Positions 38,118 to 47,428 are shown, numbered from the stretch's first letter. The stretch is DNA of 64,000 nucleotides from an uncultured Acetatifactor sp. (GCA_910577235.1 CAJTMX010000009.1:1-64000); one strand, 5' to 3'. Made by a program: numbers and translations. Notes: generated from the letters alone by a model not told the origin.

Positions 38118-38702
38118 CTATTCTTCCATTCCCAGGGCAGTCAGTATATACAGAAATTCCCGGTCAACGATATCCGCCGTAATGCCGATAGTCTGCGCAT
38201 TGATCTTAAGTCCCTCCAGCACAAACATGATATTGCGGGCTGTCCCTTCGCTGTCCTCACAGTAAAACTCACCGTTGTCCACGCCGGCCTCTATAAGTTT
38301 CTGTATGATCTTCACTGCCGAATCAAACTGTTTCTTCAGAATATTGTCCTTTTTAGTCAGACTGTTCTCAAAATAAAACTCATAGGTGGCCTGGGTAAGA
38401 GTATCCTTTTTCCGCAGCAGTTCTTTCTTCTGCTCTTTTAAAAACAGAGTCAGGATATCCGCAGCCGTGGCGTCCTCGGTAATACTGTCCGAAAATACGT
38501 CATCCGCCTCCTCGCTCTCCAGTTTCAGCACCTCCAGAAAGATTTCGGCAGTGCTGTTAAAGTAGAGATAAAGCCCGCCTCTGCTGATATCGCAGGCCTC
38601 CACGATATCCTTCATGGTCACTCTCTTATAGCCTTTTTCCATAAAGACCCGGCGAGCCGTCTCCAAAATATACTTCCTCTTCTGTAGCGATTTCTCTCCC
38701 AT
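38118..38702 (-). CDS. TetR-family transcriptional regulator
   Basis: A 194-residue regulator. The helix-turn-helix is TMKDIVEACDISRGGLYLYF (~30-50), preceded by the KYILETARRVFMEKGY helix. The C-terminal domain (~75-190) is helical and would bind a ligand. The ATG at 38702 is favoured by GGAGAGG upstream over the GTG four codons earlier. It lies between the M14 pair and an unknown gene, on the same strand; the target is not obvious. Confidence 0.85.
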   Translation of the reverse strand: MGEKSLQKRKYILETARRVFMEKGYKRVTMKDIVEACDISRGGLYLYFNSTAEIFLEVLKLESEEADDVFSDSITEDATAADILTLFLKEQKKELLRKKDTLTQATYEFYFENSLTKKDNILKKQFDSAVKIIQKLIEAGVDNGEFYCEDSEGTARNIMFVLEGLKINAQTIGITADIVDREFLYILTALGMEE

Positions 38703-38793
38703 CTGCCTCTCCACTCTTACATTTGCCCATGATACAGCGTTTCCCCATGCCCGTGGCGTCGAACACTCCGATTCCCCCTGGCGCCGCGTTCAC

Positions 38794-39249
38794 CTACTCC
38801 AGATGCCTGTCCCAATACTCCACGATCTCCCGCATCTTATCCAATACCAGATAGAAAATACTCTCCTGCACGGCCTGGGTCCACAGATATGCCTTGGCGT
38901 TCCCCCCCAGCACATACTTGGACAGAATGCCGCCCAGCACATCCCACTCCCGGATCGTGGCGGCTTTGATGGCTTTCCGCTCGTCCTCCGGAGTTTTGAT
39001 CCGCTTGCGGGAATATATGTATGCGTAATTCCGGTTCATAAAGGAAGACTTGGACGCCTCCTTTACAAAGCTGAGTAAAGTACTGTCATATACCGGAAAC
39101 GACATCGTGTTGTTGCCGTCCAGACTTCCGTCATAAGAGGAGCCCGTCTTACGGCCCGCATGTTCCTCAAACCAAGGCAAGTATCGCAGAAGAGGCGTCA
39201 AGGCCTCCTTGTACTGATCCGCTAACTCGCGCATATATACCTGTTTCAA
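38794..39249 (-). CDS. Unrecognised 151-residue protein
   Basis: A soluble helical protein with LLRYLPWFEEHAG, TMSFPVYDSTLLSFVKEA and a C-terminal VLDKMREIVEYWDRHLE. The start is taken as TTG at 39249, nine bases after GAGGAGG; an ATG five codons further in is possible. I do not recognise a family. It is upstream of a TetR gene on the same strand with a 91-base gap. Confidence 0.65.
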   Translation of the reverse strand: MKQVYMRELADQYKEALTPLLRYLPWFEEHAGRKTGSSYDGSLDGNNTMSFPVYDSTLLSFVKEASKSSFMNRNYAYIYSRKRIKTPEDERKAIKAATIREWDVLGGILSKYVLGGNAKAYLWTQAVQESIFYLVLDKMREIVEYWDRHLE

Positions 39250-39356
39250 TACTACCAACCTCCTCAAAAAAGCTATATATAATTTAGTATACCATCCATT
39301 TTTGAAAATGCAAAGAGTTTTCTGTAAAAAAAGCCAGAATAGGGGAGAATAAAGTA

Positions 39357-39386
39357 AAACCCCCGGAATTCCTCCGGGGGCAAATG
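39357..39386 (-). terminator. Terminator after ABC exporter operon
   Basis: CCCCCGGAGG and its complement form a strong hairpin (GAATTC centre), followed by TTTTACTTTA on the minus strand, six bases beyond the exporter stop. Confidence 0.9.
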
Positions 39387-39391
39387 TCGTT

Positions 39392-41314
39392 TTATGCCTT
39401 CAGGCCCGTATACAGCTGGTAATACTTTCCTTTTTCCTCCAGCAGCTGTTCGTGGGTGCCCCGCTCGATGATACGACCCTGCTCAAGCACCATGATGCAG
39501 TCGGAATTGCGCACCGTGGAGAGCCGGTGGGCGATCACAAAGGTGGTTCTTCCTTTCATCAGCTTATCCATACCGTCCTGCACGATGCGCTCTGTACGCG
39601 TGTCGATGGAGCTGGTGGCCTCATCCAGGATCAGCACCGGCGGGTCCGCGACGGCGGCCCGGGCGATGGCCAGCAGCTGGCGCTGTCCCTGGCTCAGATT
39701 AGCTCCGTCACCGTGCAGCATGGTGTTGTAGCCCTCCGGCAGACGCCGGATAAATCCGTCCGCGTTAGCCAGCCTGGCCGCCGCCATCACCTCTTCCTCG
39801 GTGGCGTCCAGTTTGCCGTAGCGGATATTTTCCATGACGGTACCGGTAAATAAGTGCGTATCCTGCAGCACGATCCCCAGAGACCGGCGCAGATCATCCT
39901 TCTTGATCTTGTTGATATTGATACCGTCGTATCGAATCTTGCCGTCCTGAATGCTGTAAAAGCGGTTGATCAGATTGGTTATCGTAGTCTTCCCCGCGCC
40001 GGTGGACCCCACAAACGCGATCTTCTGCCCGGGCTGCGCATACAGCACGATATCGTGCAGGATCATCTTTTCGTCCGTGTACCCAAAATCCACATGGTCA
40101 AACACCACGTCCCCTTTCAGCTCCGTATAGGTCACGGTATCGCTGTCCCTGTGATAATGTTTCCACGCCCACAGACCCGTACGCTGCTCGGATTCCTCAA
40201 GCTCCTGAAGGTGGTTTCTCTGCGCGTTGACCAGCTCCACATATCCCTCGTCCACCTCCGGCGTCTCGTCCATAAGCCTGAAAATACGGTCCGCTCCGGC
40301 CAGCGCCATAACAATGCTGCTGAACTGCATCGTAATCTGGTTGATAGGCATGCTGAAGGATTTGTTTAATGTGAGAAACGCCGCCAGATCTCCCAGAGAC
40401 AGACCGGATATCCCTGTGATAGCCAGCAGGCCGCCTGCCACCGCGCACACCACATAGCTCAGATTTCCGAGCTGCGCATTGATGGGACCCATGACGTTAC
40501 CGAACTTGTTGGCCCGGTAAGCGCTGTCACAAAGCCTGTCGTTCAGCTCGTTAAACTGTTTCAGGCTTTCCTCCTCATGACAGAATACCTTCACCACCTT
40601 CTGCCCGGTCATGGTCTCCTCGATACATCCGTTCAGCGCTCCCAGATCGCGCTGCTGAGACAGGAAAAACCGGCTGGACAGAGAACCGACTTTCTGAGCC
40701 GCCAGCATCATCACCCCCACCATGACCAGCGTCACCAGCGTAAGGGGAATGTCCAGTGCCAGCATAGCCACCAGCGTGGACAACACACTTATGACGCTGT
40801 AAAGCAGCTGCGGTATGCTCTGGCTGACCATCTGCCGCATGGTGTCTATATCGTTGGTGTAGATGGACATGATATCACCGTGGGCATGGGTGTCAAAATA
40901 CCGTATCGGCAATTCCTCCATCTTTCCGAACAGATCGTTGCGCAGATTCCTCATAGTCCCCTGGGCCACATAGATCATGAGCCGGGACTGTGTGAAGGAT
41001 GCCAGCACACCCAGCCCGTAAAAGCAGGCCACTCTGCCGATCGCGCCTGCCAGGGGCGCAAAATCAGGGTTCTGCTGCAGCAGCAGGGGCGCGATATATT
41101 CATCGATCAGCGTCCGCATAAACAGCGTTCCCTGTAAGGAGGCCAGCACGGTGGTCACGATACAGATCACCACCACGATCCAGTGAATGGCATAATCCTT
41201 AAAAGTATAGCCCAGTACACGCTTTAACAGTCGGCCGGGATTCTCAATCTTAGGTCTGGGCCCCCTGACCCCACCGGGGCCGTGCCCTCTGATAACTCTT
41301 TTTTCCTCCGCCAT
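39392..41314 (-). CDS. Heterodimeric ABC exporter subunit with consensus ATPase site
   Basis: A 640-residue half-transporter: N-terminal extension rich in Gly/Pro (GHGPGGVRGPRPK), six membrane helices (~55-350) and an ATPase domain (~400-640). Walker A is VGSTGAGKTT; Walker B VLILDEATSSID keeps the catalytic Glu. Its signature is NLSQGQRQ, departing from LSGGQ. With the partner gene one base upstream this makes an asymmetric exporter of the TM287/288-BmrCD kind, probably for drugs or lipophilic compounds. The ATG at 41314 follows AAAGGAGG by eight bases. Confidence 0.9.
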   Translation of the reverse strand: MAEEKRVIRGHGPGGVRGPRPKIENPGRLLKRVLGYTFKDYAIHWIVVVICIVTTVLASLQGTLFMRTLIDEYIAPLLLQQNPDFAPLAGAIGRVACFYGLGVLASFTQSRLMIYVAQGTMRNLRNDLFGKMEELPIRYFDTHAHGDIMSIYTNDIDTMRQMVSQSIPQLLYSVISVLSTLVAMLALDIPLTLVTLVMVGVMMLAAQKVGSLSSRFFLSQQRDLGALNGCIEETMTGQKVVKVFCHEEESLKQFNELNDRLCDSAYRANKFGNVMGPINAQLGNLSYVVCAVAGGLLAITGISGLSLGDLAAFLTLNKSFSMPINQITMQFSSIVMALAGADRIFRLMDETPEVDEGYVELVNAQRNHLQELEESEQRTGLWAWKHYHRDSDTVTYTELKGDVVFDHVDFGYTDEKMILHDIVLYAQPGQKIAFVGSTGAGKTTITNLINRFYSIQDGKIRYDGININKIKKDDLRRSLGIVLQDTHLFTGTVMENIRYGKLDATEEEVMAAARLANADGFIRRLPEGYNTMLHGDGANLSQGQRQLLAIARAAVADPPVLILDEATSSIDTRTERIVQDGMDKLMKGRTTFVIAHRLSTVRNSDCIMVLEQGRIIERGTHEQLLEEKGKYYQLYTGLKA

Positions 41315-41315
41315 A

Positions 41316-43064
41316 TCACATCCCTCCTTTCTCGTCAAAATCACCGCCGCCACCGGTCTGTGATTCATATACGTCCCTGTATATCTCGTTGGTGGCCAAC
41401 AACTCTTCATGGGTGCCGAATCCGTCGATCTCTCCCTCATGCATGACGATGATCCTGTCCGCGTGTTCCACGCTGGACACCCGCTGGGCGATGATCAGTT
41501 TGGTAGTGCCGGGGATCTCCTGGGCAAAAGCCTGGCGAATCCGGGCGTCCGTAGCCGTATCCACCGCGCTGGTGGAATCGTCCAGTATCAGTATTTTAGG
41601 TTTCTTGAGCAATGCCCTGGCAATACATAGCCTCTGTTTCTGACCGCCGGACACATTGGTTCCCCCCTGCTCGATATAAGTATTGTAGCCCTCCGGCATC
41701 TTGCGGATAAATTCATCGGCGCAGGCCAGCTTGCAGGCGTGCGCACACTCCTCCTCGGTGGCGTTTAAGTCTCCCCAGCGCAGATTATCCAGGATGGTTC
41801 CCGAGAACAGCACATTGTTCTGCAGCACCACCGCCACCTGGTTGCGCAGCGTCTCCATGTCATAGTCCCGCACATCCACGCCGCCTACCGACAGTTTCCC
41901 ACTGGAAACATCGTAGAGACGGCTGATCAGATTCACCAGACTGGACTTGGCGCTGCCGGTGCCGCCGATGATGCCGATGGTCTCGCCCGAGTGTATCTCC
42001 AGATCGATGTCCTTGAGAACAGGGGTATCCGCGTCTTTCTTATAACTGAAAGACACATGGTCAAACCGGATGCTGCCGTCCGGCACCTCCGTGACGGGCT
42101 CCTTGGGATTGCTCAGATCCGGCTCCTCGGTGAGCACCTCACAGATTCGCCTGGCGCTGGCCGCCGACATGGTCATCATCACAAAGATCATAGACAGCAT
42201 CATGAGATTCATCAGTATCGTCATACAGTAGGTAAGCAGAGCCATCAGATCACCCGTCTGCAGCGAACCGCCCACGATCAGTTTCGCCCCGATCCAGCTG
42301 ATCAGAATGATACAGGAATAAACGGTCAGATTCATAACCGGCCCGTTCCAGGCCACTACGCCCTCCGCCTTACAGAAGATTTTATAGATACCGCCGCTGG
42401 CCTTCTTAAATTTTTCGTTCTCATAATCTTCCCGTACATAGGCCTTGACCACCCGGATAGCGGACACATTTTCCTGTACGCTCTCATTTAAGGCATCGTA
42501 CTTGGGAAAAGCCTGGCCGAAGTATTTCATAGCCCGGGTTACGATAATCCCCAGCACGATTCCCAGCAACAGCACCGCTACCAGATAAATGCTGGCCAGT
42601 CTGGGACTGATCCAGAAGGACATGACCATTGCGCAGACAAGACTAACCGGTGCCCGCATACACATGCGCAGCATCATCTGATAAGCGTTCTGGATGTTGG
42701 TCACATCCGTGGTCAGCCTTGTCACCAGCCCCGCCGTGCTGAACCTGTCAATATTGGCAAAACCGAAAGTCTGTATCCTCTCATACATGGCTCTGCGAAG
42801 ATTTCTGGCAAAGCCTGTAGACGCCCTGGCACCAAATACGCCGCCGCCCACTCCGAAAGCGAGACCCACCAGCGCCGCCAGCACCATCAGACCTCCCACC
42901 AGATAAATATGACGCAGATTTCCTTTTTCCACCCCTTCATTGATTATAGACGCCATCAGCATCGGAATGACCATCTCCATAATCACTTCGCCGATCATGC
43001 AGGCCGGGGTGAGAACAGACTCTTTCACAAATCCCTTGATATGCGCTCCTAATGTTTTCAGCAT
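41316..43064 (-). CDS. Heterodimeric ABC exporter subunit with degenerate ATPase site
   Basis: A 582-residue half-transporter with six membrane helices (~15-300) and an ATPase domain (~340-575). Walker A reads GGTGSAKSS, with Ala for the third Gly, and Walker B is ILILDDSTSAVD, with Asp in place of catalytic Glu. The signature NVSGGQKQR is near consensus. Together with the partner's LSQGQ this predicts one degenerate and one active composite ATP site, the usual plan of such heterodimers. The start overlaps the MarR stop (TAATG). Confidence 0.9.
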   Translation of the reverse strand: MLKTLGAHIKGFVKESVLTPACMIGEVIMEMVIPMLMASIINEGVEKGNLRHIYLVGGLMVLAALVGLAFGVGGGVFGARASTGFARNLRRAMYERIQTFGFANIDRFSTAGLVTRLTTDVTNIQNAYQMMLRMCMRAPVSLVCAMVMSFWISPRLASIYLVAVLLLGIVLGIIVTRAMKYFGQAFPKYDALNESVQENVSAIRVVKAYVREDYENEKFKKASGGIYKIFCKAEGVVAWNGPVMNLTVYSCIILISWIGAKLIVGGSLQTGDLMALLTYCMTILMNLMMLSMIFVMMTMSAASARRICEVLTEEPDLSNPKEPVTEVPDGSIRFDHVSFSYKKDADTPVLKDIDLEIHSGETIGIIGGTGSAKSSLVNLISRLYDVSSGKLSVGGVDVRDYDMETLRNQVAVVLQNNVLFSGTILDNLRWGDLNATEEECAHACKLACADEFIRKMPEGYNTYIEQGGTNVSGGQKQRLCIARALLKKPKILILDDSTSAVDTATDARIRQAFAQEIPGTTKLIIAQRVSSVEHADRIIVMHEGEIDGFGTHEELLATNEIYRDVYESQTGGGGDFDEKGGM

Positions 43065-43612
43065 TACTTTTTTTCCTTTCTATAGTTTTTATTTTCCCCC
43101 TGCGGATTTTCCTGCGGCCGGATCTCCCCGATCCAGGAATCATCGTCTCCCAGGATCACAGCCGCCAGCCGTCCGGCATTCCCCTCGATCTTTTCCAGAA
43201 CCTTGAAAAAACTCTCCTCTTCCTCCGGAGTAATGCCGTCCATCTGCCTGCGATTCAGCCACTCTATGGTACGGCGGAGCATCTGGCACTGTCTCTCTCC
43301 CTTCTCCGTCAGGGTCAGACGCTTGAGCCTGGCGTCACCGCCGTCAGTCTCCCGATAGATAAAGCCGTTTTCCTCCATGCGGGTCAAAATATTGGTCACG
43401 GCAGAGCGGCCTATCCTAAATTCCCGCTCAATATCCCTCTGGTAGACCGCCTGATCCGCATGGCAATGCAGATATTGAATGATAAAGCCGTTCATGGCTG
43501 TCACCTCGTCTACGTCCTGCCTGCTGAGCGCCAGCTGCATATTTCTCTTAAGCATATTATCAAGCTTGCGGACCCTGTGCCCCATATCCGAATTACCTTT
43601 CCCCCCGTCCAT
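43064..43612 (-). CDS. MarR-family transcriptional regulator
   Basis: A 182-residue winged-helix regulator. The DNA-binding part has QRDIEREFRIGRSAVTNILT and the wing ETDGGDARLKRLTLTEKGE (~65-120). It overlaps the first ABC gene by one base and is the first gene of the operon, so it almost surely regulates the exporter. ATG at 43612 has AAAGGAG upstream. A 24-bp palindrome overlapping the promoter is a likely operator. Confidence 0.93.
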   Translation of the reverse strand: MDGGKGNSDMGHRVRKLDNMLKRNMQLALSRQDVDEVTAMNGFIIQYLHCHADQAVYQRDIEREFRIGRSAVTNILTRMEENGFIYRETDGGDARLKRLTLTEKGERQCQMLRRTIEWLNRRQMDGITPEEEESFFKVLEKIEGNAGRLAAVILGDDDSWIGEIRPQENPQGENKNYRKEKK

Positions 43613-43707
43613 ACGACTCCTTTCTGTCACTTAAATTATCAGGCAATCGCGCAACTGCCTTTGCATGTGGGGCTGTAACAGTCAAGCCTCCCACATTGTT
43701 CACTAGC

Positions 43708-43731
43708 AAACTGTTTAAGCATAAACAGTTT
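43708..43731. promoter_or_regulatory. Palindromic operator overlapping MarR promoter
   Basis: AAACTGTTT (43708-43716) and AAACAGTTT (43723-43731) are perfect arms around AAGCAT. The dyad covers the -10 of the operon promoter, as expected for a MarR autorepression site. Confidence 0.65.
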
Positions 43732-43755
43732 ATGTCAAAACAATTTATTTGTCAA
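43727..43755 (-). promoter_or_regulatory. Promoter of MarR-ABC operon
   Basis: Perfect TTGACA (43750-43755), 17 bases, TAAACT (43727-43732) on the minus strand, about 115 bases before the MarR start. Confidence 0.7.
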
Positions 43756-43805
43756 CCGAACAATTTATAAAATAAAAATGAAACCAATTTCCCAGCGATA
43801 CCGTA

Positions 43806-43834
43806 TTGTTTATTTTTTTCAATCAGAGTATAAT
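43806..43834 (+). promoter_or_regulatory. Promoter of the CNB-fold protein gene
   Basis: TTGTTT (43806-43811), 17 bases, TATAAT (43829-43834), 64 bases before the ATG at 43898. Confidence 0.65.
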
Positions 43835-43897
43835 TGAGGAAAAGCGCGTCGATCCCCTATGTTCGGGGACACCGTTGAAGAAGGAGCTTGACTGACT

Positions 43898-46180
43898 ATG
43901 CCATTTATTGATCTACCCAAAAACAAAACGATCTACAAGGCCGGACAGCCTCTGACCGCCCTCCATCTGATCACCAGCGGCAGCGTGCGGGTATACTCTC
44001 CCACCGGGGAATACCTGATCGGCAAGGGCGACATGATCGGTATCTGCGAGATCTGTTCGGAAGTTCATTTTCTGGCCTACGAAACCGTGGAGGCGGTTCA
44101 TATCATGAACTATCCTCTGCCCAATCCTGAGGCTTTGCAGGATCTGTTCGAGAGGAATCCCGATCTTGCCAGCCTGTCCGTGATCTCCGCGTTCAGGCAG
44201 ATGTGCACGATGCTGAACCACTGCGAGGAATCCGCTCTGACCTGCGGCAACCTCTACAATCGACTCCACGAACATCTGAACGCCTACCGGGCGTTCTGCC
44301 AACAGTACCAGCTCACTGCCAAGGAGCTGGCTGATCTGGAACAGATCACTACCTATGTGGGAATGGAGACCCCGGATATGTGGCTTACCGACTTTTATCA
44401 GGGGCTTTTGCAGATCTTTTCCTCCAACCCATCGGCATCGGTGGCCAGAGAACCCGCCGTTGTCACCGGCTTTCTGCGCAAAGCCAGCCTGGACTTCCGC
44501 AAGACTTTCCTGTCTCTGGAGGAGCAGCGGCACTATCAGGAACAGTTGCTGCACTATTATATCAGCCAGGAGGGAGAAGACCTGCTTTCCTGTTATACCA
44601 GCCTGTTCTATCAGGTAGCTCAGGCCTCCGCAGACACGGCAGATATCTACACCGCCATACAGGGAGTGATATCCACCATCACCAGCAACGCTGCCTTGGA
44701 CAAACCGCAGCTCGCCACGCGGTTGCAGGGTTTCCGTGAAAATATGTTGCGACTGGGTACCAAGCAGCCCGTTTCTTCCGATACCCCCCATGCGGAGGTA
44801 CACGAACAGTTGGCCGGCTCCCTGTCCTCAATCCTGGAATACGCCGCCGCCGATATCGAGACTTCCTCCACTTTCCGCCAGAATGTGGACGACTACAAAC
44901 AGCTCTCCGACAAATCTTCCTCGGACGAACATGCGTGCCGGCTGCGCCGCAAGCTGACAGAGGGCTTTTATACCCTGTACACCCATGTGCTGAAGAAGAG
45001 CCTGACTGCCGATGCGCCACTGCCGCTGCCCGTCAAGTTGTTCCTTACCTTCGGCTATGTGGACGAAGACCTGGCCGGTACCGCCAACAGTTTGTATCTG
45101 TCCAAGCTGGTCAGCGGGCCGGATGATATGAACGGCGACGGAGTTTACACTTTTTACAATTGGATAAAGAATATCTACGAGGGGAAAAAACAGCCCAGCC
45201 GCAACGAGTTCGGAGAGGATTACATAGATTATCTGCACAAGCAAAAGGCCAGCGGAAAGCTGTCTGAACAAGAACTGCAGGATCTTACGGACAATCCCAT
45301 GCGCAAGGTGGAGTTTGAGCTGGCCAATATGTTCCCCACAGTGAACAAGATTACATATGGCCGGGTCACCACTTTCTGCCCCATCTTCGCCTCGGACAAT
45401 ATACTTAAGGAGCCGGCCTCCTGTTATGTGACAGCCGATGCCATCCGCTCCGTGCTAGACAAGATCCGTTCCATAGATTACTCTGCTTTTTACAGAGAGT
45501 CATTGAATATGGACAGCCCCGTGGCACAGAAAGAGACTATACATGTGGAATGTCTGCCTGACATGATCCTGATGCCAAATGCCGGAATCCGCGGTGTCAC
45601 ATGGCAGGAGATCGAAGGCCGGAAACGTACTACTCCCTCCCGTATGATGCTGTCCATATTCCATATGGAAGATCTGTACGCCACCACCATACGTCTGGTG
45701 GGCGATTACCGCTGGGAGATGTGCAAGCGCGTTCAGGGTGCCCGCTGGAACGATCTCTCCGAGCGTTCCCTGACCAGCGAATACTTTGACTATATCCAGT
45801 TCTACAAGAAAAACAACGATCTTACTCCGGAAGCCAAGGAGAGGATTCGGCAGAGCCTTATGGGCGCAAAGAACAGTTTCAAGGAAATGTTTATCAGAGA
45901 CTATCTGTTGTGGATCATGCTGGAAAGTTCCGCCTCACCCAGGCTCAACAAGATCGCAAGGCAGATTCTCTTTACCTACTGTCCTTTCTCCTATGAGGTA
46001 CGCCAGAAGGTACAGAGCAATCCGCTGTACGGTGAGCTGCTGCGCCGTCATGACGTGCAATGCCAGCAACACCTGAATCATCTGAACAAGCTGTGCCAGA
46101 AATTACGCAACGAGGGAACCCAGGTTCCCGAGACCATCGAGCAGGAAGTAGAGTATTACAGAAGGCAATTTCCGACATGA
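43898..46180 (+). CDS. 760-residue protein with N-terminal cyclic-nucleotide-binding-like domain
   Basis: Residues ~1-110 have the CRP/CNB jelly-roll pattern (NKTIYKAGQPLTALHLITSG, SVRVYSPTGEYLIGKGDMIG). The phosphate-binding cassette normally ending PRxA is not seen (ICSEVHFLAYETVEA), so it may bind something other than cAMP. The remaining 650 residues are helical and unrecognised, with no DNA-binding helix-turn-helix, enzyme motif or membrane segment apparent. A RAR-type QQHLNHLNKLCQKLRNEG lies near the C-terminus. It has its own promoter and GAAGGAG upstream, opposite the MarR operon. Function is unknown. Confidence 0.75.
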   Translation: MPFIDLPKNKTIYKAGQPLTALHLITSGSVRVYSPTGEYLIGKGDMIGICEICSEVHFLAYETVEAVHIMNYPLPNPEALQDLFERNPDLASLSVISAFRQMCTMLNHCEESALTCGNLYNRLHEHLNAYRAFCQQYQLTAKELADLEQITTYVGMETPDMWLTDFYQGLLQIFSSNPSASVAREPAVVTGFLRKASLDFRKTFLSLEEQRHYQEQLLHYYISQEGEDLLSCYTSLFYQVAQASADTADIYTAIQGVISTITSNAALDKPQLATRLQGFRENMLRLGTKQPVSSDTPHAEVHEQLAGSLSSILEYAAADIETSSTFRQNVDDYKQLSDKSSSDEHACRLRRKLTEGFYTLYTHVLKKSLTADAPLPLPVKLFLTFGYVDEDLAGTANSLYLSKLVSGPDDMNGDGVYTFYNWIKNIYEGKKQPSRNEFGEDYIDYLHKQKASGKLSEQELQDLTDNPMRKVEFELANMFPTVNKITYGRVTTFCPIFASDNILKEPASCYVTADAIRSVLDKIRSIDYSAFYRESLNMDSPVAQKETIHVECLPDMILMPNAGIRGVTWQEIEGRKRTTPSRMMLSIFHMEDLYATTIRLVGDYRWEMCKRVQGARWNDLSERSLTSEYFDYIQFYKKNNDLTPEAKERIRQSLMGAKNSFKEMFIRDYLLWIMLESSASPRLNKIARQILFTYCPFSYEVRQKVQSNPLYGELLRRHDVQCQQHLNHLNKLCQKLRNEGTQVPETIEQEVEYYRRQFPT

Positions 46181-46213
46181 TGTGACATATTCTAAAAAAT
46201 TTTTCAAAAACAC

Positions 46214-46242
46214 TGGACATTTTTCAAATCCGGGTGTATACT
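46214..46242 (+). promoter_or_regulatory. Promoter of the YcxB-like gene
   Basis: TGGACA (46214-46219), 17 bases, TATACT (46237-46242). The transcript leader would be about 145 bases and contains two hairpins. Confidence 0.6.
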
Positions 46243-46248
46243 AAAGAT

Positions 46249-46362
46249 GTTCAGTTGAAAAGCTGAACTGGTAATTACCATAAACATTTCGGAATAATTC
46301 CCCTTTTACACAAGATGTAGCCGCTGTTTCCCCAGCGGCTATGTCGCTATCTTTCTTTTTAA
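46249..46362 (+). promoter_or_regulatory. Two hairpins in YcxB leader, second terminator-like
   Basis: GTTCAG/CTGAAC (46249-46254, 46263-46268) and TAGCCGCTG/CAGCGGCTA (46318-46326, 46333-46341). A T-rich CTTTCTTTTT follows the second at 46351. It could be a terminator for transcripts from upstream or an attenuator. Confidence 0.45.
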
Positions 46363-46392
46363 AAAACGCATCAAGAAAGGTACGAAACAGAG

Positions 46393-46881
46393 ATGAAAAA
46401 TGAATTTCAGATCACACGCAAACTATGCCAGACTTGGCTATGGGAGGCTGTACGCATGCCCCCGAAAATTTATTTCAGTATCTTTTGGGTTGGGTTTGCC
46501 CTGCTGATCACAGCGGTATGTTTCACCATGCAAATGGAATTTCTTTTTGTATTCGCTCTTTTTTGCATCTATCGGGCCTTTTTTCGCGATCTCCTTTTCT
46601 CCCATAGGCAGTACAGCCTTCTGGCAAAGAATTATGGTGGGGAAGATTGGACAAGAACCGTCTATTTTGAGGAAAATGAGATATTCTCCACCGATGAGGG
46701 CGTCAAAGCAACCACCAGCTACCGCATTCCCTACAGCGATATCGTCCGCATAAAGGAGAAGGATAACAAGGTATGGCTTGTCCTTCGGGACAAAAAAGTA
46801 ATACGCTTATATAAGGACAAATTTTCCGGTACCTCCTGGGAGGAGTGCCGGCAATTCCTGGAGGCCAAAATGGCCCCCTAG
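46393..46881 (+). CDS. YcxB-like membrane protein
   Basis: A 162-residue protein with two membrane helices (~25-65) and a C-terminal cytoplasmic beta-rich domain. WLVLRDKKVIRLYKDKF and SYRIPYSDIVRIKEKDNKVW are characteristic of the YcxB-like family, whose role is unknown. AAGAAAGG lies before the ATG. Its stop overlaps the stop region of the convergent gene at 46878. Confidence 0.75.
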   Translation: MKNEFQITRKLCQTWLWEAVRMPPKIYFSIFWVGFALLITAVCFTMQMEFLFVFALFCIYRAFFRDLLFSHRQYSLLAKNYGGEDWTRTVYFEENEIFSTDEGVKATTSYRIPYSDIVRIKEKDNKVWLVLRDKKVIRLYKDKFSGTSWEECRQFLEAKMAP

Positions 46882-47249
46882 TACTTTCCGGCGTAGTCTG
46901 TCCCCGTCTCCTCCCGCATCTTACGCTGATATTCTTCCGGATGCTCCTGCATCCTGAGCATGGTGTAGAACGCGCTCCACAGCAGCCTGTCCTGGTCATA
47001 GCGGTTCATCTCGTCCGGTCTGTCCAGGAACGCCTTAAAATGGTCCACCTGCCACACCAGAACATCGGCAATGGTGAATCCCGCCACCTGGTATTTGCAC
47101 AACAGACTCTGATGCTCATAATAGTGTTCAAGCTCCTCGCACAGTTCTGGGGAATTCTCTATCCCGCCGGCAAATTCCTTCGCCTGTTCCACACTTTGCC
47201 CGGCGCACTGCGCCAGCTTAACAGCCCATTCTCTAATCTCCGATTTCAT
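46878..47249 (-). CDS. Unrecognised 123-residue protein
   Basis: A small soluble helical protein, acidic, with ELCEELEHYYEHQSLLCKYQ and TIADVLVWQVDHFKAFLDRP. The C-terminus ends EETGTDYAGKY. AGGAGG precedes the ATG. It overlaps the convergent YcxB-like gene by four bases at the stops. I do not recognise a family. Confidence 0.65.
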   Translation of the reverse strand: MKSEIREWAVKLAQCAGQSVEQAKEFAGGIENSPELCEELEHYYEHQSLLCKYQVAGFTIADVLVWQVDHFKAFLDRPDEMNRYDQDRLLWSAFYTMLRMQEHPEEYQRKMREETGTDYAGKY

Positions 47250-47369
47250 GTTTTTCCTCCTGTTATAATATGTTTTATTAGGTAATTGCCAAATCCCGTT
47301 TCAAGATATAAGGGAAAGGACGCAAAACAGCTATCGCGAAAAAATTCGCAAAGTTTCACAAAAATATAC

Positions 47370-47399
47370 TTGCGCAAGTCATGGCATGTGTGTTATAAT
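47370..47399 (+). promoter_or_regulatory. Promoter of tRNA-Trp
   Basis: TTGCGC (47370-47375), 18 bases, TATAAT (47394-47399), 30 bases before the tRNA. Confidence 0.7.
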
Positions 47400-47428
47400 A
47401 GCTTTCGTCAGTGAAAAGCAACACCTAT

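Noticed and set aside
37061..38182. 373-codon open frame opposite the M14 gene
   Set aside because: Antisense to a gene with zinc-ligand motifs; no RBS and no recognisable domain.
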